Source of the DNA: an uncultured Flavobacteriaceae bacterium
GTDB taxonomy: Bacteria; Bacteroidota; Bacteroidia; Flavobacteriales; Flavobacteriaceae
DNA length: 41,916 nt
Direction: 5' to 3'
Assembly: GCA_937901915.1 (NCBI GenBank)
Contig: CALGUD010000026.1
Coordinates: 1 to 41,916 of the forward strand
Shown here: positions 7,413-15,380 of the stretch, piece by piece
Layout: every line of letters begins with the position of its first letter
How positions within the stretch are numbered: position 1 is the first letter of the stretch
Notes under the pieces: model-generated
What the model was told of the DNA's origin: nothing
Database searches by the model: none
The model's input: the letters and a program-made list of their open reading frames with translations, nothing else
Position numbers and translations under genes: made by a program

Positions 7413-8546
7413 ATGGACCAGAATTTAATAAAAAGCGAAAATCTTTATCGCAGGATGGTAGATGAAGTAGAAGATTATGCCATTATATTGCTGGATAAAA
7501 GCGGGAAAATACTCACTTGGAATAAAGGTGCGCAAAAGATAAAAGGGTATAAAGCAGCAGAAATTATTGGTAAAAATTTCAGGCTGTTTTATACAGAAGA
7601 GGATCAACAAAAAAAGCATCCTGAAAATCTGTTGAGCATTGCTATTGAAAAGGGTAAATCTATAGAAGAAAGCTGGATGCGTAAAAAAGACGGATCCCTT
7701 TTCTGGAGTAATATTGCAATTACCGCATTACATGATGACGATGGTAATAGTATAGGTTTTACAAAAGTAACCCATGATCTTACTGAACGTCATGAAAAAG
7801 ATAATAAAATTAAAGAATTGCATAAGGAGTTGGCTGAGCGTAAGGTTAAGGAACAAACCGCACACTTAATAGCCATTAATGAAGAGTTAGAAGCATTTTC
7901 ATACTCTATTTCCCATGATTTAAGGGCACCTCTCAGGGCTATTCATAGTTATTCAAAAATATTAATTGAAGACTACTCCGAAAATCTGGATAAGGATGCC
8001 GTAGATACTATAAATGTGATTCTACGAAACACTGTGAAAATGACAGAGTTGATCGATGAATTACTGGCTTTTTCACGCCTTGGAAGAAAATCATTGACCA
8101 TAAGCAAAATTGAGATGAATGGCCTTCTACAAATAGTCTTAGATGAAAATCAAAAAGAGGGACGGGAAATACTGTTTAAAATTGATAATTTACTTCCCGT
8201 AATGGGTGACTATACGCTTATTAAGCAGGTTTGGACAAATTTAATTTCCAATGCTATAAAATATTCAGGAAAAGAGCCTGTCTCCGAAATAGAAATAGGA
8301 AATTTCTCCGATGAAGGCTTTAATACATATTATATAAAAGACAATGGTGTTGGCTTCGATATGAAATATTATAACAAACTGTTTGGTGTATTTCAGCGGT
8401 TACATGCCCAGAATGAGTTTGAAGGCATAGGAGTAGGTCTTGCATTTGTAAAGAAAATTATTAAACATCATGGTGGAACGGTATGGGCAGAATCTAAAGA
8501 AGGTGAAGGAACTACATTTTTTTTTAAACTGAAAAATAATCATTAA
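7413..8546 (+). CDS. PAS-domain sensor histidine kinase
   Basis: 377 aa, with no signal peptide or membrane segment, so probably cytoplasmic. A PAS domain covers roughly residues 10-125 (ILTWNKGAQKIKGYKAAEI, then a PAC-like GFTKVTHDLTERHEK). A coiled linker leads to the dimerisation/phosphoacceptor helix YSISHDLRAPLRAI with His168. The ATPase part shows an N box NLISNAIKYS, a G1 box DNGVGFDM, and EGIGVGLAFVKKII near residue 345. The SHDLRAPLRAI type resembles phytochrome-like and Rcp1-partnered kinases. A receiver gene follows after 13 bp and a REC-DHp gene after that, so they are probably co-transcribed. The sensed signal is unknown. Confidence 0.95.
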   Translation: MDQNLIKSENLYRRMVDEVEDYAIILLDKSGKILTWNKGAQKIKGYKAAEIIGKNFRLFYTEEDQQKKHPENLLSIAIEKGKSIEESWMRKKDGSLFWSNIAITALHDDDGNSIGFTKVTHDLTERHEKDNKIKELHKELAERKVKEQTAHLIAINEELEAFSYSISHDLRAPLRAIHSYSKILIEDYSENLDKDAVDTINVILRNTVKMTELIDELLAFSRLGRKSLTISKIEMNGLLQIVLDENQKEGREILFKIDNLLPVMGDYTLIKQVWTNLISNAIKYSGKEPVSEIEIGNFSDEGFNTYYIKDNGVGFDMKYYNKLFGVFQRLHAQNEFEGIGVGLAFVKKIIKHHGGTVWAESKEGEGTTFFFKLKNNH

Positions 8547-8559
8547 ATAAAAAATCAAC

Positions 8560-9000
8560 ATGAAAGAAATTAGCGAAATAGAAATACTTTTGGTTGAGGA
8601 CAATATCGATGATGCTAATCTGGCTATAAGGGCCCTTAGAAAAAATAATCTTGCAAATCAACTTTTTCATGTAAAAGACGGAGTTGAGGCACTTGATTTT
8701 ATTTATGGCCAGGGGCAATTTGCCAGACCGGGTATCATAAAGCCAAAACTGATCATTCTTGATGTAAAAATGCCTAAAATAGATGGCAAAGAAGTCCTGA
8801 AAAAATTAAAGGGCGATAAACTTACCAAACATATTCCGGTTGTGATGCTTACATCATATAAAGACCCGGATATTATAACATGTTATGACCTTGGGGCCAA
8901 CAGTTATATTGTAAAACCAGTGGAGTTTGATAAGTTTCAAAAAACAGTTTCTGAAATTGGTATGTATTGGTTAATGATAAATCAACCTCCCACCAGTTAA
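8560..9000 (+). CDS. Single-domain response regulator (Rcp1-like)
   Basis: 146 aa. The acidic pocket is VEDNIDD (residues 12-18), the phosphoacceptor Asp68 is in ILDVKMP, the switch is MLTSYKDPD and the Lys is in YIVKP. The insertion GQGQFARPG before the Asp strand is typical of Rcp1-class receivers. It starts 13 bp after the kinase and is its most likely direct partner. No output domain. Confidence 0.95.
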   Translation: MKEISEIEILLVEDNIDDANLAIRALRKNNLANQLFHVKDGVEALDFIYGQGQFARPGIIKPKLIILDVKMPKIDGKEVLKKLKGDKLTKHIPVVMLTSYKDPDIITCYDLGANSYIVKPVEFDKFQKTVSEIGMYWLMINQPPTS

Positions 9001-9041
9001 TTTTATTCCAGGCTATATTAATAGTAGGTACACAAAAAACT

Positions 9042-9680
9042 ATGGATACTCATATAAAAATATTGATACTTGAAGATAGTAAAGATGATGTGAAATTAAT
9101 TTTACGTGAATTAAAAAAATCTGAAATACATTTTTCTTCAGAAGTTGTTCAGGCAAGGGAAGAATATGAAAATATGCTTGATAAATTTAACCCGGATATT
9201 ATACTGGCAGACTACTCACTTCCGGAATTTGACGGAGTTACAGCTTTCAATATTAAACAAAATAAGAATCCATTTATCCCCTTTATTATGGTTTCAGGGG
9301 TTATCGGTGAAGAAAATGCTGTGGAACTTATCAAAACCGGTGTTACAGATTATGTCCTGAAGGATAAATTGAGTGTTTTAAATCAGAAAATTGACCGAGC
9401 TTTAAAGGCAGCAAAAGAAATAAAAGAAAAAATATCAGTAATCGAAAAATTAAAAATTCAAAATTCAAAACTTTTTGAAATTGCTTTTCTTCAATCCCAT
9501 CAGGTAAGAGGGCCCATTACAAACATTCTTGGATTAATTGAATTATTTAATCATGATGATCCCAGTGACCCTATAAACAGTGAAATAATTACAAAACTTC
9601 ATCAAACAACAATAGAGTTTGACAGTATTATTCATAAAGTTGTGCAAAACACCAAGGAAATTAAAGACCTGCTTCAATAG
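9042..9680 (+). CDS. Receiver domain fused to an orphan histidine phosphoacceptor helix (no ATPase domain)
   Basis: 212 aa from the ATG at 9042 (MDTHIKILILEDSKDD). The frame can be opened to 8967, but that overlaps the preceding gene and adds residues with no receiver homology. The receiver has EDSKDD, Asp57 in LADYSLP, the switch MVSGVIGEE and Lys in YVLKDK (about residues 5-122). A charged linker follows, then AFLQSHQVRGPITNILGLIE, which matches the H box of flavobacterial kinases with His153. The protein ends about 60 residues later, with no N, G1 or G2 box. It therefore cannot self-phosphorylate and looks like a phosphotransfer element. It lies 41 bp after the receiver gene in the kinase operon. 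Confidence 0.88.
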   Translation: MDTHIKILILEDSKDDVKLILRELKKSEIHFSSEVVQAREEYENMLDKFNPDIILADYSLPEFDGVTAFNIKQNKNPFIPFIMVSGVIGEENAVELIKTGVTDYVLKDKLSVLNQKIDRALKAAKEIKEKISVIEKLKIQNSKLFEIAFLQSHQVRGPITNILGLIELFNHDDPSDPINSEIITKLHQTTIEFDSIIHKVVQNTKEIKDLLQ

Positions 9681-9826
9681 TCCGGTAAACCATCTTGGCT
9701 ACATCCCCTTTTGACTAATAAATAATTTGATCTCGGACACTTTTTAAATTATTTGAGTTAAACATACTTTATGCTTTTTACTAATTTGTTATGTACAAAA
9801 AAGGTGAAATCATTAAAAATAAAATT

Positions 9827-10993
9827 ATGTCGATTATAACCAAACAAGAAGTAAAAGAGTTGGCTCAAATTAAGGGATTACCTTGCATTTCTATTTTTAT
9901 ACCTACCCACCGGGGTGGTAAAGATACTTTAGAAGGAAAAGATACAATCATGCTGAAGGACCAATTAAAAAGTGTGAAGGAAAAACTCGAACAACAAGGA
10001 CTCAGTCCGTATGAAATAGAACAATTTTTAGAACCTTGCTATGAATTAGTGAACGACAGTCTATTTTGGAGGCACCAGTCAGATGGGTTAGCCCTCTTCA
10101 TTTCAACTGAATTTTTCAGAAAGTATATCGTTCCGGTTTATTTTGAGGAATTTAATTATGTATCTAATGAATTTTACTTAAAACCATTAATGCCGCTTTT
10201 TAATGAAGATGAACAATTTTACCTCTTAACTCTTAAAATGGATGAAGTAAAGCTATATGAAGGTTCCAAATACAGCATTACTGAAATAAAAATTGATGAT
10301 TTAGTACCATCACAGCTTGAAGACCGGGTAGGTTATGATTATGAAGAGAAAAGCCTACAGTTCAGGTCCCAACAGGGAAATAAAGGAGAAGGAATTTTTC
10401 ATGGCCAGGGCAGGCAAAATTCCGATGATAAAAATGAATTATTACGTTATTTTCGGGCGGTTAATGACGGATTATTGGAAATATTAAATGATGGACAAAC
10501 TTTTCCGCTTGTTATGGCATGCCTCGATTTTCACTTTCCTATCTATAAAGAAGCAAATACTTATCAGAATCTTTTTCCGGATCATATTTCCGGAAATCCG
10601 GCAGATGAAGATATCATTTCGTTACATGAAAAAGCCCTGGATGTACTCAATGAGTACTTTTCCTCTACCCGGAAGGAAAAGGAGGACCAGTTTTTACAGC
10701 TTCACGGTACAGGAAAAGCATCTTCTGACATGAGAGAAGTATTGCTTGCTACGGTCAATGGAAATGGAGGGAAAGTTGACACCTTGTTTATTGAAAACAG
10801 GGCAGATATTTTTGGTGTTGTGGATCCGGAAAATATGAACGTGGATATACAGGATTTTCATAAACCATCCAATACCTCTCTTTTAAATTTGGCAGCAATT
10901 AATGTTTTTGAACAGGGGGGAAAAGTATATCTTGTAGAAAAAGATGAAATGCCGGACAGCTCCTCTAAAGTAAATGCGCTATACAGATATTAG
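9827..10993 (+). CDS. baeRF3-type protein (bacterial homologue of archaeo-eukaryotic release factor eRF1)
   Basis: 388 aa from the ATG at 9827. An upstream ATG at 9791 would add 12 Lys-rich residues; the family normally begins as here (MSIITKQEVKELAQIKGLP). The segment PCISIFIPTHRGGKDTLEGK and the following LKDQLK match the N-terminal region of the baeRF3 family described for bacterial eRF1 relatives. Residues 192-197 (H-G-Q-G-R-Q) fall where eRF1/Dom34 carry HGRGGQ and are followed, as in eRF1, by a helix with LLRYFRAVNDGLLEIL. The C-terminal part (VDTLFIENRADIFGVVDPEN, then LLNLAAINVFEQGGKVYLVE) resembles the L7Ae/eRF1 domain 3. A role in ribosome rescue or hibernation is inferred in the literature, not shown. 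Family call from memory. Confidence 0.75.
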   Translation: MSIITKQEVKELAQIKGLPCISIFIPTHRGGKDTLEGKDTIMLKDQLKSVKEKLEQQGLSPYEIEQFLEPCYELVNDSLFWRHQSDGLALFISTEFFRKYIVPVYFEEFNYVSNEFYLKPLMPLFNEDEQFYLLTLKMDEVKLYEGSKYSITEIKIDDLVPSQLEDRVGYDYEEKSLQFRSQQGNKGEGIFHGQGRQNSDDKNELLRYFRAVNDGLLEILNDGQTFPLVMACLDFHFPIYKEANTYQNLFPDHISGNPADEDIISLHEKALDVLNEYFSSTRKEKEDQFLQLHGTGKASSDMREVLLATVNGNGGKVDTLFIENRADIFGVVDPENMNVDIQDFHKPSNTSLLNLAAINVFEQGGKVYLVEKDEMPDSSSKVNALYRY

Positions 10994-11081
10994 CAGTAAA
11001 GAGGGTTCGGTTGTAGAATAACCAATAAATAATAATTCTGATAGACTTCTTTTTTGTAATTTTAAAAGAAAAAGAGTTGTT

Positions 11082-11540
11082 ATGAAATATGTATACATAC
11101 TCATAATTGTTATTGGGATTATTTATAGTTGTGGTTCGTCTCAACAAGAGTTCAAAGAGGATCTCAATATAACTGAAGCTGAAAAAGAAGCTTTTAGTGT
11201 TAAAAAAAGTGATACGGTTACTATCGCTAACGATAGTGTTGAATATGAAATCACTATTATAGATCCGGGCTTTTCTATATGGTTAAACAGTATTGCGCAA
11301 CCCAGAGGATATTATTCTCAACAATTTATGGAAAGCAGAAATGACATTTATGTCTTAAACTGGAATCAGAGAGCAATGCAGCCTTTGCAGTATAACCCAG
11401 ATTTATACGAAATGCAGATAGATTATGATCCACGAATTGATTATGGGTATGAGGTAAATTATCAGTTATATAACTACTTTCTGTATTTTCAAAGAAAATA
11501 CAATCAACGACTCGGACCTTTTTTTCCTCGTATAAAATAA
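11082..11540 (+). CDS. Small lipoprotein, DUF6146-like
   Basis: 152 aa. MKYVYILIIVIGIIYSCGSS is a lipoprotein signal with the lipobox cysteine at residue 17. The mature part has acidic and Tyr/Asn-rich stretches and a conserved-looking block (MESRNDIYVLNWNQR, then YNPDLYEMQIDYDP). I recall this pattern in Bacteroidota proteins labelled DUF6146, function unknown. It should sit on the periplasmic or outer-membrane side of the envelope. The next gene begins 29 bp later with its own -7 element. Confidence 0.78.
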   Translation: MKYVYILIIVIGIIYSCGSSQQEFKEDLNITEAEKEAFSVKKSDTVTIANDSVEYEITIIDPGFSIWLNSIAQPRGYYSQQFMESRNDIYVLNWNQRAMQPLQYNPDLYEMQIDYDPRIDYGYEVNYQLYNYFLYFQRKYNQRLGPFFPRIK

Positions 11541-11542
11541 TT

Positions 11543-11550
11543 TATCTTTG
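11543..11550 (+). promoter_or_regulatory. -7 element for the 11570 gene
   Basis: TATCTTTG is an exact TANNTTTG match, 19 bp before the ATG and directly after the previous stop, so the 103-aa gene can be transcribed separately. Confidence 0.5.
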
Positions 11551-11569
11551 CAATTGTAAAGAAGTTATT

Positions 11570-11881
11570 ATGAATAAGCTAAAAGAACGTTGGGGCATAA
11601 CATCCAATTTTCAAATTCTTACAATCCTTTTTGTTTTTGCTATAACCGGGTATTCATCCCTGTTTATTGCTAAACCCTTACTGGAACTTATAGGTTTACA
11701 CCAGGAAACAACGAATCCCTGGATATACAGGCCCTTAAGGATTTTATTAATATTCCCTTTTTATCAAGTCCTCATTGTGTTTTATGGCTGGCTTTTTGGC
11801 CAATTTAAATTTTTCTGGGAATTCGAAAAGAAAATGCTCGACAAACTCGGTTTGAAATTTTTATACAATCGGAATAAATAA
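11570..11881 (+). CDS. Small inner-membrane protein, DUF6787-like
   Basis: 103 aa with two hydrophobic segments (about residues 13-36 and 53-75). The pattern LKERWGITSNFQILTILFVF, then WLFGQFKFFWEFEKKML, is one I recall as DUF6787 in Bacteroidetes; function unknown. The end is basic and probably cytoplasmic. Confidence 0.72.
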   Translation: MNKLKERWGITSNFQILTILFVFAITGYSSLFIAKPLLELIGLHQETTNPWIYRPLRILLIFPFYQVLIVFYGWLFGQFKFFWEFEKKMLDKLGLKFLYNRNK

Positions 11882-11919
11882 TTTAGTTTTTTTTAACGCT
11901 TTGTCTTAAATTTATTGGA

Positions 11920-11927
11920 TAGCTTTG
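11920..11927 (+). promoter_or_regulatory. -7 element of the putative metal-uptake operon
   Basis: TAGCTTTG, an exact TANNTTTG match, ends 5 bp before the ATG at 11933, with TTG at 11901-11903 as a slightly short-spaced -33. If active, the mRNA would start at or next to the ATG, that is, be leaderless or nearly so. I found no recognisable Zur or Fur box. Confidence 0.5.
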
Positions 11928-11932
11928 CCTTC

Positions 11933-12241
11933 ATGAAAGTTCTTAATTTCAAGAATAGTATTGCTTATTTATTACTTGGCATTTTTATATCTGTAAAAGT
12001 GGCAGGCTTTCATGTGTTTAATCATTCCGATGATAAAGCTGGTGAAATTGAACATTGTGAAACCTGTGATTTCATAACAATCAATAATCTCACACCTTTA
12101 ATTAATGATAATCTTCAAAATGTTGAATTCAATAATTTAGAATTCACCACTTTTAATTTAAAAAAACATTACTCCTTTATTTATAGCAATACGCTAACTA
12201 ATGACTGTCTTTTTTCAAGGCCTCCTCCTACCCTTACTTAA
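11933..12241 (+). CDS. Small membrane-anchored His/Cys protein ahead of a TonB receptor
   Basis: 102 aa from ATG 11933. A TTG at 11915 opens the frame further but lies on the -7 promoter, so I reject it. One N-terminal hydrophobic segment (about residues 9-26) is followed by possible metal ligands: FHVFNHSDD and EHCETCDF. The C-terminus is CLFSRPPPTLT. Small Cys/His proteins of this kind often sit before metal-type TonB receptors in Flavobacteriia, and some are named HYC_CC_PP after their motifs; I cannot confirm membership. Probably exported, with the ligand motifs on the periplasmic side. The receptor gene starts 54 bp later. Confidence 0.72.
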   Translation: MKVLNFKNSIAYLLLGIFISVKVAGFHVFNHSDDKAGEIEHCETCDFITINNLTPLINDNLQNVEFNNLEFTTFNLKKHYSFIYSNTLTNDCLFSRPPPTLT

Positions 12242-12295
12242 TCCACACTAGTCCATTTTTTACAGGTTTTAAACCAATAATTTTAATTCTTAGTG

Positions 12296-14692
12296 ATGAA
12301 ATATTTATTCACTGTCTTTTTATTAATGACAGTAGGTAGGGTATATTCTCAGGAATGTGAGTCTGTGCTTTCAGGAGAAGTCATCGATTTTCATGATAAA
12401 ACACCTTTACAAGATGCAACAATAATTGCCATTGAAAAAAATAGTGTTGTTGTAACAGATATCAATGGAAAATTCATAATAAACCATCTTTGCAATGGTA
12501 ATATTACTTTACAGGTATCGCATCCTGAATGTGATACCCGTCTTATTGAAGTTAACATAGAGGGTAATACTTACAAGCGGATCCACCTGGAACATCACCT
12601 TGAGGAATTGGAGGAAATACACCTTACCTCTGATGCCGTAAGCTCTAAAACCAATTCGGCCACGGAAGATGTATTAAGGCCCGAAATCCTTGAACAATAC
12701 AGCAGTAGTACCTTGGGTGATGCACTAAAGGAAATAAGCGGAGTATCGTCTTTAAATACAGGTTCACATATTGTAAAGCCTGTTATACAGGGATTAAGTG
12801 GTAGCAGGGTGCTGATCTTGAATAATGGTGTAAGGATGCAGGATATGGAATGGGGTGATGAACATGCCCCGAATGTAGATGTGAATTCAACAGGCCGAAT
12901 AACTGTAGTTAAAGGAGCTATAGCTTTGCAATACGGAGGTGATGCCGTGGGCGGTGCAGTGATCCTGGAGTCTGAAAGAATCCCTTTAAAAGATACCCTG
13001 TACGGAAAAACACTACTTACCAGTGCCACCAATGGTCGTGGGGGTTCTATTACTACTGAGTTGTCTAAAGGATTTAAAAGCGGATGGTTTGCAAAAGGCC
13101 AGGGATCTTTTAAACGTTTTGGGGATCTTGAAACCCCCGATTACATCCTCTCAAATACCGGTATATCTGAAAAAGGATTCTCCTTTAATTTTGGCAAGAA
13201 ATCATTTTTTCAGGGGTGGGATGCTTACTATTCTTATTACAATGCCAACATTGCTGTGCTGGCAGCATCTCATATTGGAAGTGTAGACGATTTAATAAGA
13301 GGAATAAATAGCAATGAACCTCTTATAGTAAGAGAGTTTACCTATGATATTAACAGGCCTAACCAGGAAGTTACCCATCATTTGGGAAAATTAAAATACT
13401 ACAAACGATTTGAGAGCCTGGGAAAATGGGAAGTTCAGTATGATTATCAACATAATCACCGTTTTGAGTTTGATGTGCGGGTTGGAAGTGACAGGGATAA
13501 ACCTTCCATTGACCTGAAGTTAGTTACACACACGCTGACTACTGATTTAAGTTTAGACTCAAAGGAAAATATAAAAATAAATACAGGCTTAATGGCAAGG
13601 TATCAAAACAACTTTGCCAATCCTGCAACCGGGGTAAGGCGTTTAATACCGGATTATGATAAGTATGAATTTGGAGGATATGTTACCGGAACATACAAGG
13701 CTACAGAACAACTTGTTATAGATGCAGGAGCCAGGTATGATTTTAACAGGATTGATGCCAAAAAATTCTATCAGGCTTCACGTTGGGACGAGCGTGGATA
13801 TGATGAAGATTTTTCGGATATTATAATTGATGATTACGGAACACAGTACCTCACCCACCCTGTTTTTAATTACCATAGTTTCTCGGCTACTGCAGGATTG
13901 CAATATAATTTTGCAGAAGATAAAGAAGCCCTGTTTAACTATGCACTTTCACAGCGTGCCCCTAATCCGTCCGAACTATTCAGTGACGGACTGCACCATT
14001 CTGCAGCCAGGATTGAAGTGGGCGATTTACGCATGGAGCAGGAAACATCACATAAATTTTCATTTTCAGTTTTGCAAAATAGCAGTAAATGGGGATGGGA
14101 AGTTTCACCCTACCTGAATATAATAAACAATTATATTTTACTTGAACCTACAGATGTAAAATTATCCATAGGAGGACCATTTCCTGTTTTTGAGTACAGG
14201 AAAAGTAATGTAAACATTCTGGGACTGGACGCAAACACTTATGTAAACTGGAGCAACCGGTGGAGAACTGATCACAGCTTTTCCATTGTAAAAGCAAGAG
14301 AAACAGACAGTGAAGTGCCCCTGATAAACATGCCGTCGCCAAATTTTAAAAACAAAGTCTCTTATTCTAAAGAAAGCTGGCATGATCTTAAAATTTTCCT
14401 GGAGAGCCGTTATGTATTCAGGCAGAATGAATTTCCGCCTAATATATCTGTTTTTTCTCCTCAAGCCAATGAAAATGTACTTTTGGAGATTAATACCCCA
14501 CCAAATGCCTATCATTTACTGAATGCTGATGCGAGTATGACATTCTTATTGGGTAAAACGTGCAATATGACTGTAGGGTTAGCGGTAAATAACCTTTTAA
14601 ATGAAAATTATAGGGACTATCTGAACCGCCTACGCTATTTCGCTGATGACCTTGGTAGAAATTTTTTATTAAGACTAAAATTTAATTATTAA
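12296..14692 (+). CDS. TonB-dependent outer-membrane receptor, ZnuD-like (probable metal uptake)
   Basis: 798 aa from ATG 12296; the GTG one codon earlier is not needed. The signal peptide is MKYLFTVFLLMTVGRVYSQ. Next comes a CarboxypepD_reg-like domain (about residues 25-105; LQDATIIAIEKNSVVVTDINGKF), then the plug (about 115-220; VIQGLSGSRVLILNNGVR and VVKGAIALQYGGDAVGGAVIL), then a 22-strand-type barrel ending LLRLKFNY with a terminal aromatic residue. WGDEHAP in the plug is typical of the ZnuD-like branch. Together with the His/Cys neighbour and the MerC-like gene it suggests transport of zinc or another divalent metal. The substrate is inferred. Confidence 0.93.
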   Translation: MKYLFTVFLLMTVGRVYSQECESVLSGEVIDFHDKTPLQDATIIAIEKNSVVVTDINGKFIINHLCNGNITLQVSHPECDTRLIEVNIEGNTYKRIHLEHHLEELEEIHLTSDAVSSKTNSATEDVLRPEILEQYSSSTLGDALKEISGVSSLNTGSHIVKPVIQGLSGSRVLILNNGVRMQDMEWGDEHAPNVDVNSTGRITVVKGAIALQYGGDAVGGAVILESERIPLKDTLYGKTLLTSATNGRGGSITTELSKGFKSGWFAKGQGSFKRFGDLETPDYILSNTGISEKGFSFNFGKKSFFQGWDAYYSYYNANIAVLAASHIGSVDDLIRGINSNEPLIVREFTYDINRPNQEVTHHLGKLKYYKRFESLGKWEVQYDYQHNHRFEFDVRVGSDRDKPSIDLKLVTHTLTTDLSLDSKENIKINTGLMARYQNNFANPATGVRRLIPDYDKYEFGGYVTGTYKATEQLVIDAGARYDFNRIDAKKFYQASRWDERGYDEDFSDIIIDDYGTQYLTHPVFNYHSFSATAGLQYNFAEDKEALFNYALSQRAPNPSELFSDGLHHSAARIEVGDLRMEQETSHKFSFSVLQNSSKWGWEVSPYLNIINNYILLEPTDVKLSIGGPFPVFEYRKSNVNILGLDANTYVNWSNRWRTDHSFSIVKARETDSEVPLINMPSPNFKNKVSYSKESWHDLKIFLESRYVFRQNEFPPNISVFSPQANENVLLEINTPPNAYHLLNADASMTFLLGKTCNMTVGLAVNNLLNENYRDYLNRLRYFADDLGRNFLLRLKFNY

Positions 14693-14712
14693 CATCTAAA
14701 TTTTTAACAATT

Positions 14713-15291
14713 ATGAACACAACAAACAAATGGTTACCCTTTTTAGCTCTGGGAGCACTTATTTTTACTTCTTGCAGTAATGATGACGATAATCCCGATC
14801 CGGTACATGAAGAAGAAGTGATTACAACACTTATTATTACACTTACCCCCGATGGTGGTGGCGCAGGGGTAATCCTGGAATCACAAGACCTAGACGGTGA
14901 CGGTCCCGATGAACCCGAAATTACTATAACTGGGAATATCGCTTCTAATACAACTTATAATGGGTCTGTAGAATTGCTTAATGAAACCGAAGATCCTGCA
15001 GAAGATATTACTGTAGAAATTGATGAGTTAGATGAAGAGCATCAATTCTTTTATGGCTTGACCGGTGATTTAGGTACAATTACCTATGCTGATGTCGATG
15101 ATGATGGAAATCCTGTAGGATTACTTTTTACCTGGGAAACAGCTGATGCAGGAGAAGGTACTTTAACAGTGACGCTACGCCATGAACCCAATAAAGATGC
15201 CGAAGGAGTATCAGATGGAAATATTGCAAATGCAGGCGGGGAAACTGATATTGCCCAGACTTTTACTATAAATGTGGTAAACCTTCTTTAA
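14713..15291 (+). CDS. Acidic lipoprotein of the metal-uptake operon
   Basis: 192 aa. The lipobox LIFTSCSN is at about residues 17-24, with a very acidic D/N-rich start (SNDDDNPDPVHEEE) that also fits the Bacteroidota lipoprotein export signal. The mature part is rich in Asp/Glu/Thr and looks all-beta. Databases give such receptor-linked lipoproteins labels like 'type 1 periplasmic binding fold'; I see no clear support for that fold. It starts 20 bp after the receptor, so it is co-transcribed and probably a surface or periplasmic accessory for metal binding. Function unproven. Confidence 0.82.
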   Translation: MNTTNKWLPFLALGALIFTSCSNDDDNPDPVHEEEVITTLIITLTPDGGGAGVILESQDLDGDGPDEPEITITGNIASNTTYNGSVELLNETEDPAEDITVEIDELDEEHQFFYGLTGDLGTITYADVDDDGNPVGLLFTWETADAGEGTLTVTLRHEPNKDAEGVSDGNIANAGGETDIAQTFTINVVNLL

Positions 15292-15293
15292 GG

Positions 15294-15319
15294 ATTGATT
15301 TCAGTGAATAGAAATCAAT
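15294..15319 (+). promoter_or_regulatory. Perfect 9-bp hairpin after the lipoprotein stop
   Basis: ATTGATTTC and GAAATCAAT enclose an 8-nt loop, starting two bases after the stop codon. Only a short T stretch follows, so it is more likely an mRNA 3'-end stabiliser or processing element than a strong terminator. Confidence 0.5.
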
Positions 15320-15352
15320 TTGTCGTAATCTAACTGATTATGAATTAGCACG

Positions 15353-15377
15353 GGGGCGGGTAAACCTGCCCCTTTTT
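15353..15377 (+). terminator. Terminator-like hairpin directly before the MerC-like gene
   Basis: GGGGCGGG (15353-15360) pairs with CCTGCCCC (15365-15372) through one G-T pair, loop TAAA, then five T. It ends 3 bp before the next ATG, so transcription into the MerC-like gene should be strongly reduced unless there is read-through. Confidence 0.8.
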
Positions 15378-15380
15378 AAA

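Noticed and set aside
8967..9041. Upstream extension of the REC-DHp gene
   Set aside because: It overlaps the previous receiver gene by 34 bp and adds non-receiver sequence; ATG 9042 begins directly with the receiver strand.
12595..13032. 145-aa minus-strand ORF inside the TonB receptor
   Set aside because: Antisense shadow of the plug domain coding sequence, with no family pattern.
14162..14515. 117-aa minus-strand ORF inside the TonB receptor
   Set aside because: Antisense shadow of the barrel; no start context or conserved pattern.
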